Assembly (NCBI RefSeq): GCF_003965815.1
Contig: NZ_RXOE01000002.1
Coordinates: forward strand, 1,513,929-1,577,928
From: Variovorax gossypii
GTDB taxonomy: Bacteria; Pseudomonadota; Gammaproteobacteria; Burkholderiales; Burkholderiaceae_C
Direction: 5' to 3'
DNA length: 64,000 nucleotides
Part shown: positions 17,158 to 25,250 of the stretch, one piece after another
How the letters are laid out: each line of letters opens with the position of its first letter
Position numbering within the stretch: position 1 is the first letter of the stretch
Made by a program: the position numbers and the translations under genes
Notes under the pieces: model-generated
Told to the model about the DNA's origin: nothing
Seen by the model: only the letters and a program-made list of their open reading frames with translations
The model's database searches: none

Positions 17158-18004
17158 GATCTTCTTCCGAAAGTCGTATGGTTGCTGCCGCAACGTTCTC
17201 TTCGAGGTGATCAATGGAGCCCGTGCCAGGAATCGGAAGCATGACGGGCGAATAGGCCAGCAACCAAGCCAGCGCGATCTGGGCGGGGGAGGCTCCATGT
17301 CGAGTTGCGATCCGTACCAAACGACTCTCTTCGGTCTTGTTCGCGCCTCCGCCCAACGGGAAGAATGGGCTAAAGCCGATGCCGGCGGCCGTGCACTCAT
17401 CCAATAGGCTGAGGTCGTCACGCTTGCTGACATGGAAGTGGTTCTGAACAGCAGCCACAGGGGCGATCGAGCGAGCCTCGGATAGATGGTTAATGTCGAC
17501 GTTGCTGATGCCAAGATTTCGGATCAATCCCTCCTCGCGCAATGCGGCCAGCGCCTCAAAGCGTTCGCCCAGTGACTCGCCGTGCGGCGGAGCCATCTCA
17601 CCGATACGGAGGTAAACCAGATCCAGGTGGTCCAGTCCCAAACTTTGCAGGTTGTCCTCCACCAAGCGTCGCATGTCAGCTCCGGTCCCGTGCCTGTAGC
17701 TGCCATCGGAACTGAAGACGGCACCCACCTTCGTTGCGATCACCAGCCCTGCTGGATACGGATGCAATGCTTCACGGATCAAATCGTTCGCGCGAACTTT
17801 GCCATCGGAGCTCTGATAGAACTCGGCGGTGTCGATCAAATTGACGCCGAGTTCAATTGCGCGGCGCAGTACGCTGCGGCCGATTTCTGGATCACGCGCG
17901 GGTCCCCGGAATCCATTGGTTGAAAGACGCATGGCGCCGAAGCCCAGGCGACGGACAGGCAAATGTCCTCCGAGGAGGAATTCACTCGCGTTGGTTGCAT
18001 TCAT
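17141..18004 (-). CDS. Aldo/keto reductase
   Basis: The ATG at 18004 has AGGAG upstream and gives 287 residues. The TIM-barrel family pattern is clear: LGFGAMRLS, the catalytic region IDTAEFY (Asp, Tyr), ATKVGAVF with Lys, LDLVYLRIGE and PIPGTGSIDHLEEN near the C terminus for NADPH binding. The position normally held by catalytic His in the D-L-V-Y-x-H motif reads R (VYLRIG), which may alter activity. First enzyme gene after the tetR gene; the hydrolase start lies within its last codons. Confidence 0.87.
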   Translation of the reverse strand: MNATNASEFLLGGHLPVRRLGFGAMRLSTNGFRGPARDPEIGRSVLRRAIELGVNLIDTAEFYQSSDGKVRANDLIREALHPYPAGLVIATKVGAVFSSDGSYRHGTGADMRRLVEDNLQSLGLDHLDLVYLRIGEMAPPHGESLGERFEALAALREEGLIRNLGISNVDINHLSEARSIAPVAAVQNHFHVSKRDDLSLLDECTAAGIGFSPFFPLGGGANKTEESRLVRIATRHGASPAQIALAWLLAYSPVMLPIPGTGSIDHLEENVAAATIRLSEEDHAELA

Positions 18005-18056
18005 TCTCTTGCTCCTGAAAGGATTAGGAAGGCGGTTGAAGTACCTGAAAGGAGCG

Positions 18057-18755
18057 CTAAGTGGCGCTCCTGGAGCGTGGACCACTTTTTCGGCTGGTCG
18101 GCCGAGTTGGTTGGTCTAACGCGCCGTGGAGAAAGGTGTTCACGGCGTAGCGCACGATCTCGCTGACCTCGCTTTCGGGCAGGGGCGTGGTGACTAGGCC
18201 CGAGGCAGCACGCAATTTGGCGTTGCTCGCCACCATGCTGATGAAGTGTTCGGCCAGCGCTTGAGCGGGCACTGTGCTTGTGAGTCCTAGAGTGGATCGC
18301 TGCTGTTCAGAGATCCATCTCGCAAGGATTTCTACGGCCCTGCCATAGCTGACTTCCCACATCGCGTGTGCAACATCAGGAAAACGTCGGCCTTCGTTGA
18401 CCAAGAGCCGATGGAGTGCCAACGTACGCGGCGAGAGCGCAGATACCAGCAATTGCCTGCCAAGTAGCGAAAGCACTTCGCTGGGCTCCCGCCCTGTGAT
18501 GTGCAACTGATCCAGAGGCTTCGCAACTTCAGCGCACAGGCTCGTCATCGCCTCTTTGAACAGCCCCTCCTTGTCGCCAAAGTGGCTGTAGATGGTGCTA
18601 CGTGAGCCGCCCACTCGGGCAATCAGATCATCGACGGCCACGCCGTCAAAGCCGCGCTCAAGAAATAGTTCTGCGGCGACGGAGGTCAGATCCCGCAGGC
18701 GTTGAGCCCCTTTGACGGTCCGGTGTTTCGGAGGTGTGTGTTTGTCGTCGACCAA
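18057..18755 (-). CDS. TetR/AcrR family transcriptional regulator, operon leader
   Basis: The start is TTG at 18755, supported by AGAGGAGAGC seven bases upstream; the product is 232 residues. The HTH contains VAAELFLERGFDGVAVDDLIARVGGSRSTIYSHFGDKEGLF in consecutive blocks, and the C-terminal domain resembles the AefR-like TetR_C group. The last ~20 residues are basic. A perfect palindrome directly upstream overlaps its promoter, implying autorepression and control of the four enzyme genes that follow on the same strand. Confidence 0.9.
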   Translation of the reverse strand: MVDDKHTPPKHRTVKGAQRLRDLTSVAAELFLERGFDGVAVDDLIARVGGSRSTIYSHFGDKEGLFKEAMTSLCAEVAKPLDQLHITGREPSEVLSLLGRQLLVSALSPRTLALHRLLVNEGRRFPDVAHAMWEVSYGRAVEILARWISEQQRSTLGLTSTVPAQALAEHFISMVASNAKLRAASGLVTTPLPESEVSEIVRYAVNTFLHGALDQPTRPTSRKSGPRSRSAT

Positions 18756-18777
18756 GCTGCTCTCCTCTTACAGAATA

Positions 18778-18812
18778 TGTACTGTACTATACAGTACAAA
18801 AGTGGTTGCGCA
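18778..18812 (-). promoter_or_regulatory. Promoter with overlapping palindromic TetR operator
   Basis: At 18778–18798 the arms TGTACTGTA and TACAGTACA flank CTA, a perfect 9-bp inverted repeat. On the minus strand TTGCGC and TATAGT, 16 bases apart, form a plausible -35/-10 pair whose -10 falls in the palindrome. The tetR start is 22 bases further on. Confidence 0.72.
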
Positions 18813-18948
18813 ACTAAACCTTGGCGCGATCGGGTTTATCGGCAATTGCTACGGATGTCCGGGTCAGTCTGTCGGCGAGCTGTATTCACGCGTTGCTGCA
18901 AGTCCGTTCGGACAGTGAAGTCGTGCAGTCAGTAGGCGAGTACAGCGT

Positions 18949-19731
18949 CTAGAGACGCAGTTCCACGACATATCCTTCATAGTGCACCGTGTGAATCAGC
19001 TTCAGGTCGAACGGGGCATCCAATCTTTGGCGAAGTCTCAACATGGCGACCCTGACGATGCTGCACTGCGGATCCACACGCGGCCCCCATACGGCTGCCA
19101 TCAGTCTTTCGCGCGACATCACCCGACCTGGATGGGCCATGAGTACGTCCAGTAGGTCGAATTGAGTGGCCGTAAGCCTAAGGTCGATGCCGCGGCGAAA
19201 TGCTTTGCCGCGCTTCCTATCTATGGCCAAGTCCGCCAATCGGGGCCAAGTGACGTCAGGTGCCTTCGGGTTAAATATCAGGGCCCAAACTCGTGTAAGC
19301 AAATCGCCGGGTGCGCAAGGTTTGAACAAGGTTTCAGTAGTGCATAGGCCTTGACTTGCGAGGCAATCGGGGACATGGCTTCGCTCAGTCAGAACAAGTA
19401 GTGGCGTGCGGGTCATGCGCTGCATGGAGCACACTGTAGGCAGGGCATCGGACAATAGCGCTGTATCAAGAAGAATCAATGCATACGGCGCACCCGATGA
19501 GATCCGTAGTTCGGCGTGCCGAGGGTGCACAGTCTCGATCGTCAAACCGGAGCGATTGAGGATATGGCTGAACTTGTCGCGCGCTGCGCTTTCCGGTCCT
19601 AGAAACAGGACGCGTGGTGACGCATGCAACTTTGGGGTCATTTCAATTGGCAGTCCGTGTTCTAGGACCGCGTCATAACGCGGCTGCTCCTGTGGGAATG
19701 CTTCCCGATTGCATCGCTTCAGGAAGTCCAT
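18949..19731 (-). CDS. OmpR/PhoB-type regulator with degenerate receiver domain
   Basis: This protein has 260 residues. The C-terminal winged helix is clear: DLRLTATQFDLLDVLMAHPGRVMSRERLMAAVWG and VRVAMLRLRQRL, ending LIHTVHYEGYVV. The N-terminal half has the receiver outline, with LILLDTAL (Asp89), PLLVLTE and LFKP, but the acidic pair after strand 1 is replaced (VLFLGPES), so metal-dependent phosphorylation is unlikely. It lies 24 bases after the SDR gene, and a complete kinase–regulator pair lies further upstream. It may work without phosphorylation or bind a ligand. Confidence 0.8.
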   Translation of the reverse strand: MDFLKRCNREAFPQEQPRYDAVLEHGLPIEMTPKLHASPRVLFLGPESAARDKFSHILNRSGLTIETVHPRHAELRISSGAPYALILLDTALLSDALPTVCSMQRMTRTPLLVLTERSHVPDCLASQGLCTTETLFKPCAPGDLLTRVWALIFNPKAPDVTWPRLADLAIDRKRGKAFRRGIDLRLTATQFDLLDVLMAHPGRVMSRERLMAAVWGPRVDPQCSIVRVAMLRLRQRLDAPFDLKLIHTVHYEGYVVELRL

Positions 19732-19755
19732 ATTGATGCCCCCCGGGTACGGAGT

Positions 19756-20688
19756 TCATCGCGCCCGCCAGAGCCATTCAATACCGACCATCCCAGCACT
19801 CTCGGACCATAGTTGATCACGCGCGCTTTGACTTCGCGCCAGTTCAGACGGCTCGGGGAATGTCGGCTTTCCCTTGACAAGCGAGAGATAGATTCGTCCG
19901 TGAGGTGGGCTGATAACGCCCAAGGCCACGTCAGCCAGAATTTCTCCGGAACGCTCCGGTGTGCCCGCGACGTACTCAGGCCGGAAAAGTCCGATCACAC
20001 GGAAAACGGTATGCATCAAGAGCGTGACGAGCAATCGTGCGACGAACGAGTTGTCACGACCAAGCGAGGTTCCGGCGGTAAGTCCGGGACTGAAAGCGAC
20101 CACGCTGATCTTGCGTTCCTTGATGTCGCGCATTGCAGCAAACGACTGCGCAGTTAGCAGGTTACATAGTTTGGAGGCCGCGTAGGCTCGGATGCCGCTA
20201 CCGAAACCCGTCGTGATCGGGTGCGCCAGAGTCCACGGATCGAGAGTCCTTGGCGCGATCGGTGTGATAGCAGGATCATGGGTTTCGCTCGTAGTGATCA
20301 CTAAACGACCGCCGGCAGCCATGCGTGGCATGAGTAGTCTGGCCAAAAGGTAATGGGCGAGGTGATTCACAGCAAATGTCAACTCGAAACCATTCGCACT
20401 TCGCTGCTCGTTGCTGGAGGTCTGCATGCCGGCATTGAGGACGAGGGCATCGATGCTGGCATCGCCGAGCCGCAGCTTGATCGTACTGGCGAACTTGCGG
20501 ACGCTGGCGAGGGATGAAAGATCGAGCGGCAAGGTCTCGATGCCGGGGTGCACTGTGCGTCCACCTCCGCGGGCACCAATGATGACTCGCACATCGGCCT
20601 TAGCAGCGATGTATTGCAGCGCATGCGCCCCGAGTCCGGCGGTAGCGCCGGTCATGACGAGGACGCGTCGTGGTTTGGATTGATCCAT
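19756..20688 (-). CDS. Short-chain dehydrogenase/reductase, extended type (copy 2)
   Basis: This 310-residue protein is closely related throughout to the SDR at 9079–9993: both begin MDQ(N/S)KPRR, share TGATAGLGAHALQ, LVLNAGMQTSSNE, YAASKLCNLLTAQSFA and LFRPEYV, and end with WSESA. Catalytic Ser–Tyr–Lys are present. It sits between a histidine kinase gene (48 bases upstream) and the degenerate-receiver regulator, an unusual place for an SDR, and probably belongs to that regulatory operon. Confidence 0.88.
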   Translation of the reverse strand: MDQSKPRRVLVMTGATAGLGAHALQYIAAKADVRVIIGARGGGRTVHPGIETLPLDLSSLASVRKFASTIKLRLGDASIDALVLNAGMQTSSNEQRSANGFELTFAVNHLAHYLLARLLMPRMAAGGRLVITTSETHDPAITPIAPRTLDPWTLAHPITTGFGSGIRAYAASKLCNLLTAQSFAAMRDIKERKISVVAFSPGLTAGTSLGRDNSFVARLLVTLLMHTVFRVIGLFRPEYVAGTPERSGEILADVALGVISPPHGRIYLSLVKGKPTFPEPSELARSQSARDQLWSESAGMVGIEWLWRAR

Positions 20689-20736
20689 TTTTGATTGTTC
20701 AATTAGTCGCTGCGGGAATGCCTCGAGTGCGAGTCC

Positions 20737-22128
20737 CTACACAGGTGCGTTCTGTTGCGGGCCATTCCTTGACAGCACAAATCGCAATCCGGGGTCCGCC
20801 TGTTCTGCAGTTAGAGTCCAGCCATGTGCCTGAGCAATTTCTTGGCAAATGGCCAAGCCAAGGCCAGCCCCTTTGTCCCGGCGATGCGGGCCGCGCCAGA
20901 AACGGACAAAAATTCGGGAAAGTGTGTCCTCGTCCGCACCAGGTCCCCAGTCTCGTACGGTCAGTTCCGTGGCGGTGGCATCGACGTATATGCCTGAACC
21001 TCGGGGTGCATGTTGAATCGCGTTCTCGAGTAGATTCTTTAGTAGCGTGAAGAGTGCACCACGATCGGCTAGCCATGAGGGGCGGCTTGCATTTGGCTGC
21101 AGGTTCACCCATACGCCGGCTCCTTGAGCCATGCGCTGCAGATAACTAGAGACTTCCTGGGTCACATCCAAGATGTCGATAGATTCGAAGTGGTAGTTTT
21201 GGACTTCTCGCACCTCCGCCAAGAGCAGCAGCTGCTGCACCTGGCGTGTCATGTGCTCGACGTCCTGAAGTAGCGAGGCTCGATGGGCACTGAACTCGTT
21301 CAGCTCGATCTGTGCGCGAATGAGTGCCAGGGGCGTCTTCAGCTCGTGTGCTGCTGCTGCAAGAAACTCCTGCTGTCCTCGGTATCCGTGCTCGAGTCGC
21401 TCAAGCGCCTGGTTGAAGCTCTGCACCAGCGGAGCCACTTCCGCTGGCACGCCTTCAGGTCGAAGTCGCGCGTGAAGGGAGTGGGGGGAGATCGCCGAGG
21501 CTGAGGCAGAGAGTTCGCGAAGTGGCTCGAATGTACGTCGGATCGTCACGTACGCGCAGGCGCCGAAGACGATCATCAAGGTTATGCTGAATAACGCAAT
21601 ACCTCTACCCATGAACGGCAACGCAAACTCAGTCTGGAACAGGTCGGCCGCTCTCGCGCTCAACGCGTACTGTATATACCAAGTCCGTCCTTGATGTTGC
21701 ACGGGTTCAGTGGCTGCGTGTATCGCCACCCCCTCTCTCTCAAATACAAAATGTCCTCGTGTGAGATGAAGAGTGGTTAGCCCGCTGGAAGTCCAGAACG
21801 ATTCTCCGGCCGGAGAGTAAAGAATCACCTGTCCAGACGCATCGAGAACACGGTAGGCTAGTTCATCCTTGAAGCTTTGATAGATCCAATCTGCCTCATG
21901 CTCGATCGAGCGGAGTCCGATGGGCGCCCCATCCGTGCTAAACATTAGACGAGTAGCCAATTTGCTGGCTTGGATGGAGGCTCGCTTCTCCACTACTTCA
22001 GTGTGAAAGGTGAGCAATGCCGTGAGCCCCAAGCCGATCAACAAGATGCTTAACACAACACCCACGAGATAAGCACCCAAGACTCTTAGGCTGAGGCTAT
22101 TCAGTGCGGTCGGCGTCACGAAGCGCAT
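20737..22128 (-). CDS. Sensor histidine kinase (two-component system)
   Basis: This protein has 463 residues. Two membrane segments (about residues 15–40 and 172–195) enclose a ~130-residue periplasmic domain. HAMP-like sequence follows, then the phospho-acceptor His261 in AAAHELKTPLALIRAQIEL. The ATP-binding domain shows LKNLLENAIQHAP (N box), VRDWGPGAD (G1) and GAGLGLAICQEIA (G2). It is in the QseC/PmrB-like group. Its start overlaps the response-regulator gene by 32 bases. The divergent RND efflux genes and upstream mipA are likely targets. Confidence 0.93.
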   Translation of the reverse strand: MRFVTPTALNSLSLRVLGAYLVGVVLSILLIGLGLTALLTFHTEVVEKRASIQASKLATRLMFSTDGAPIGLRSIEHEADWIYQSFKDELAYRVLDASGQVILYSPAGESFWTSSGLTTLHLTRGHFVFEREGVAIHAATEPVQHQGRTWYIQYALSARAADLFQTEFALPFMGRGIALFSITLMIVFGACAYVTIRRTFEPLRELSASASAISPHSLHARLRPEGVPAEVAPLVQSFNQALERLEHGYRGQQEFLAAAAHELKTPLALIRAQIELNEFSAHRASLLQDVEHMTRQVQQLLLLAEVREVQNYHFESIDILDVTQEVSSYLQRMAQGAGVWVNLQPNASRPSWLADRGALFTLLKNLLENAIQHAPRGSGIYVDATATELTVRDWGPGADEDTLSRIFVRFWRGPHRRDKGAGLGLAICQEIAQAHGWTLTAEQADPGLRFVLSRNGPQQNAPV

Positions 22129-22783
22129 ATCCGAGATTTCTTAAGTTAACAATCCGCTGATGTGAGCCGATGGCAAGCAGCTTGCGGCGCAAGCGGTGCA
22201 ATGCAACATCAAGGGCATTCGACGTGACAGCTTCTGTCAAGCCCCATCCGCCTGCTTCAAGTGCACTTCTGCGAACGGTCTCACCGCGTGCCTGTATCAG
22301 CGAAAGCATGATTTGCATCTCAGCGGCAGCGAGCGTCACGCTGTCTTCGCCGCAATGCATCGTGCCCGCTTGGGGGTGCAACTGCAGATCGCCTGCAGTC
22401 GGGTTGAGAGGGCGTTGATCCACGGGACGTCGAAGCAACGCTCGAACCCGGGCCACCATCTCGTCCATCGCGAAGGGCTTGGGCAGATAGTCGTCTGCGC
22501 CGGCTTCCAGGCCTCCGATTCGATCACGCAGTGCGTCGCGAGCCGTCAGCACCAGGCAGGGAATGCCGGTTCCAGCCGCGCGAAGCCGCTGCAGCAAGGC
22601 AAGTCCATCGCCATCCGGTAGCCCCCGATCCAAGACCAGTGCGCGATATGGGATTTGCTGCATGGCGATCCATGCGGCATCGATGCGCATGACGACATCG
22701 ACGGCAATGCCGGCATCTGCCAAGCCTTTGCACATCAGACCTGCCAGTCGTTCGTGGTCCTCTACCAAAAGAATGCGGTTCAT
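22097..22783 (-). CDS. Response regulator, OmpR family
   Basis: This protein has 228 residues. The receiver has the acidic pair (LLVEDHERL), phospho-acceptor Asp52 in LVLDRGLPDGDG, T in VLTARDA and K in LPKPF. The C-terminal winged helix contains EMQIMLSLIQARGETVRRSALEAGGWG and NALDVALHRLRRKL. It forms a matched pair with the histidine kinase. Its start shares one base with the mipA stop (TAATG), indicating translational coupling. Confidence 0.94.
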   Translation of the reverse strand: MNRILLVEDHERLAGLMCKGLADAGIAVDVVMRIDAAWIAMQQIPYRALVLDRGLPDGDGLALLQRLRAAGTGIPCLVLTARDALRDRIGGLEAGADDYLPKPFAMDEMVARVRALLRRPVDQRPLNPTAGDLQLHPQAGTMHCGEDSVTLAAAEMQIMLSLIQARGETVRRSALEAGGWGLTEAVTSNALDVALHRLRRKLLAIGSHQRIVNLRNLGYALRDADRTE

Positions 22784-23622
22784 TAGAATCTATACAAATA
22801 GCCCATGGATACTCGGTTTTCCGTCGAACGATCGACCAATGGGCTTGCCTTGATTTCCTTTGCGAGGCTCGTGACGCCAACATCTATGAAAACCGAGTGA
22901 GATGCATTGAATAGGTACGATGCTCTCGCCCCGACCTCGACATTGACTGCAGACTCTCCGATGTAAGAGGGGCGATCCGCGCGGATCTCATTGTCCCGAA
23001 CGCCGTAGTAGTAGTCGACATACTTCTTGCTCATCCACGAGGCTGAGACGCGTGGGACAAGCATTACCTTTTGCCCGAGCCGGAAGGTTTTCTCTAGTCC
23101 CAGCGTGGCACGCTGTCCCTTGCTGTGGCCTGAAGCGTCTGCAAGGACTTCGGCGCTGATGTCGGCCAGATCGTTGCGCCAAATCACCTTGCCACCAGCC
23201 CAGAGCCCACCCTTGCGCTCATCCATTCCGGAGAGGATTGCCGCATCGTCCGGCTTGTATCCGCTCTCGTCATATCGGGCCAGCAGTCGGAAATCGATCT
23301 TCTGGGAGGCCGTGATGTCAAGACTTGGCAGCTTGAATTCCACGCGGGGGCCAAAAACGCGCACCCAATGGTTTTCAAAGTACACAAGCGGCAGCGCGAG
23401 GTTGTCTCTGCTGATGCCCTTGTAGGCCTTCTGGTTCGACATGCCTACTACTCCGAGGCCCCAGGTCGACTCACTGGATTGATTAACACTTTGCAAAACC
23501 GGTTCGTCGGCCAGCGCCAACCCTGGAATCCAAGCCGTGTATGCAATTGCTGAGATCGCTATCTTACGAGCGAGAAGAGTGGAAATCCACTTTGGAGGTG
23601 GACGCATGGTCAGCGATTGCAT
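22783..23622 (-). CDS. MipA/OmpV family outer-membrane protein
   Basis: This protein has 279 residues. A signal peptide (SAIAYTAWIPGLALA) precedes a beta-barrel with alternating hydrophobic strands. The family start is WGLGVVGMSNQKAYKG..., and the typical ending is NRVSMGYLYRF with a terminal phenylalanine. MipA relatives scaffold peptidoglycan synthesis enzymes or act in stress resistance, and are often co-encoded with two-component systems as here. A start at 23607 is an alternative. Divergent from the RND operon. Confidence 0.88.
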   Translation of the reverse strand: MQSLTMRPPPKWISTLLARKIAISAIAYTAWIPGLALADEPVLQSVNQSSESTWGLGVVGMSNQKAYKGISRDNLALPLVYFENHWVRVFGPRVEFKLPSLDITASQKIDFRLLARYDESGYKPDDAAILSGMDERKGGLWAGGKVIWRNDLADISAEVLADASGHSKGQRATLGLEKTFRLGQKVMLVPRVSASWMSKKYVDYYYGVRDNEIRADRPSYIGESAVNVEVGARASYLFNASHSVFIDVGVTSLAKEIKASPLVDRSTENRVSMGYLYRF

Positions 23623-23777
23623 GAGGAGGCTTTCACTTCCGTTGTTGAGGGAACAGGATCTTCGGCGGAGGTGAATTACGGCGCACTTACCGGCCTCCTC
23701 ATGACGCTGGACACCTGTCAGTAAGTAGCGGGAAAGGTGCCTCGCGGGATATTTGCGCTTTAGCTATTCCCGCTCTC

Positions 23778-25250
23778 ATGTGTCCTCGCCCCCCATTTGC
23801 TGAAAGTCTTCCCCATTTCCTCGCTTCAAACGTCCTGGTATTGGGCCTGCTCACTGCGCTTCTCGGGTGTACAGGAGGTCCGGCTTACCGCGCGCCCGAG
23901 ATCAATGCGCCTGCCGCGTGGCACGCTCCACTGCCGCATGGCGGAAGCATCGTCGCAATGGAAAAGTGGTGGCGGCAGTTCGATGACCCGGTACTGAACC
24001 AACTGATCGAACAGGCCGAAGGTGAAAGCCCGACCCTCGCTCAAGCTTGGGCGAACATTGAAAAGGCGCGTGCGACTCTGGTCACCGCTGAGGCATCCGG
24101 CCTCCCTGGCCTGAGCGGTAGCGCCTCGTTGGCGCGGGCGCGCTCGCAGCAGCTTTCGTCCGAGCTGGCGACCGCCACCGCACGCAGCGCCGGGCTTGAC
24201 GCGTCGTGGGAGATCGATCTGTTCGGTAAGGCGCGGCGCAACGCGGAGGCCGCGAGGGCTCGAATCGACGCCCGTGTCGATGATTGGCACGACGCCCGGA
24301 TCTCGCTGGCCGCTGAAGTGGCGGACACCTATGTGCAATACCGCGCCTGCGGGCTTCTGGCCGACGCCTACGGTCGGCAGCTGATTTCGACGATGGAGAC
24401 AGACAGGGCCACCGCCGCTTCGGTGCGCGCCGGCTTCGTTGCGCGTTCAGATGGCATGTTGGCGCGGGCGAGCTTGGCCAGCACGCGCTCGACTTTCGTG
24501 GCGCAACGCGGCCAGTGCGAGTTGTTGGTGAAGTCGCTCGTCCAGTTGACGGGTAGCGATGAGCCGGCGCTGCGTATGCTGCTCGGGCGAAGCGAGGGCA
24601 AGCTGCCTCAGCCGCAATTGATCGAGGTTCGCAGCGTGCCAGCTGAAGTGCTGCGCCAGCGTCCGGATTTGGCATCACTCGAGCGTGAGTTGGCTGCCGC
24701 CAGCGCGGAAGTCGGCGCGACTCGGGCAGATCTTTATCCCAGCCTGTCGTTGTCCGGTTCAGTCAATCTGTCGGCGGTGAGTGGCGCGCCATCGCTGACG
24801 ACATGGTCCTTCGGTCCATCGCTGTCGATCCCACTGCTTGATGGCGGCCGGCGACGCGCTGCATTGGACAGCGCAAAGGCGAGCTATATCTCGGCGCTGG
24901 CTAATTGGCGCCAAAGCGTGCGCACAGTGGTCAAGGAGGTTGAACAGGCGCTCGTCAATCTCGATAGCACCGCTCAGCGCTCTGACGATGCCGCGCGCGC
25001 GGCCGATGAATATCGCCGGCACTTCGAGGCGATCGAGGCCAACTGGCGCGCCGGTAACGATAGCTTGCTTACGCTGGAGGAGGCGCGCCGCTCGGCCTTG
25101 TCGGCCGAAATCAGCTTGCTCACGCTGCAGCAGAACCGCATCCAGTATTGGATCGCACTCTATAAGGCGCTTGGCGGGGGCTGGTTGCCCGGGGAAGGCG
25201 CTCAGCCTCCAGCCAATGCAAACGACACCATCCAAGGAGGAACATCTTGA
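23778..25250 (+). CDS. Efflux outer-membrane factor, NodT/OprM family lipoprotein
   Basis: This protein has 490 residues. The signal ends in the lipobox LLGC near residue 31. Family features are the early WWRQFDDPVLNQLIEQA, TLAQAWANIEKARA, LDASWEIDLFGKARRNAEAA, RQRPDLASLERELAAASA and FGPSLSIPLLDGGRRRA, repeated in two structural halves. It forms the trimeric outer-membrane tunnel of a tripartite pump. The gene is first of three and overlaps the adaptor gene by four bases. Confidence 0.93.
   Translation: MCPRPPFAESLPHFLASNVLVLGLLTALLGCTGGPAYRAPEINAPAAWHAPLPHGGSIVAMEKWWRQFDDPVLNQLIEQAEGESPTLAQAWANIEKARATLVTAEASGLPGLSGSASLARARSQQLSSELATATARSAGLDASWEIDLFGKARRNAEAARARIDARVDDWHDARISLAAEVADTYVQYRACGLLADAYGRQLISTMETDRATAASVRAGFVARSDGMLARASLASTRSTFVAQRGQCELLVKSLVQLTGSDEPALRMLLGRSEGKLPQPQLIEVRSVPAEVLRQRPDLASLERELAAASAEVGATRADLYPSLSLSGSVNLSAVSGAPSLTTWSFGPSLSIPLLDGGRRRAALDSAKASYISALANWRQSVRTVVKEVEQALVNLDSTAQRSDDAARAADEYRRHFEAIEANWRAGNDSLLTLEEARRSALSAEISLLTLQQNRIQYWIALYKALGGGWLPGEGAQPPANANDTIQGGTS

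Noticed and set aside
17158..17514. Long N-terminal extension of the lipoprotein hydrolase
   Set aside because: It lies wholly inside the aldo/keto reductase gene in another frame; the signal peptide and ribosome site place the start at 17157.
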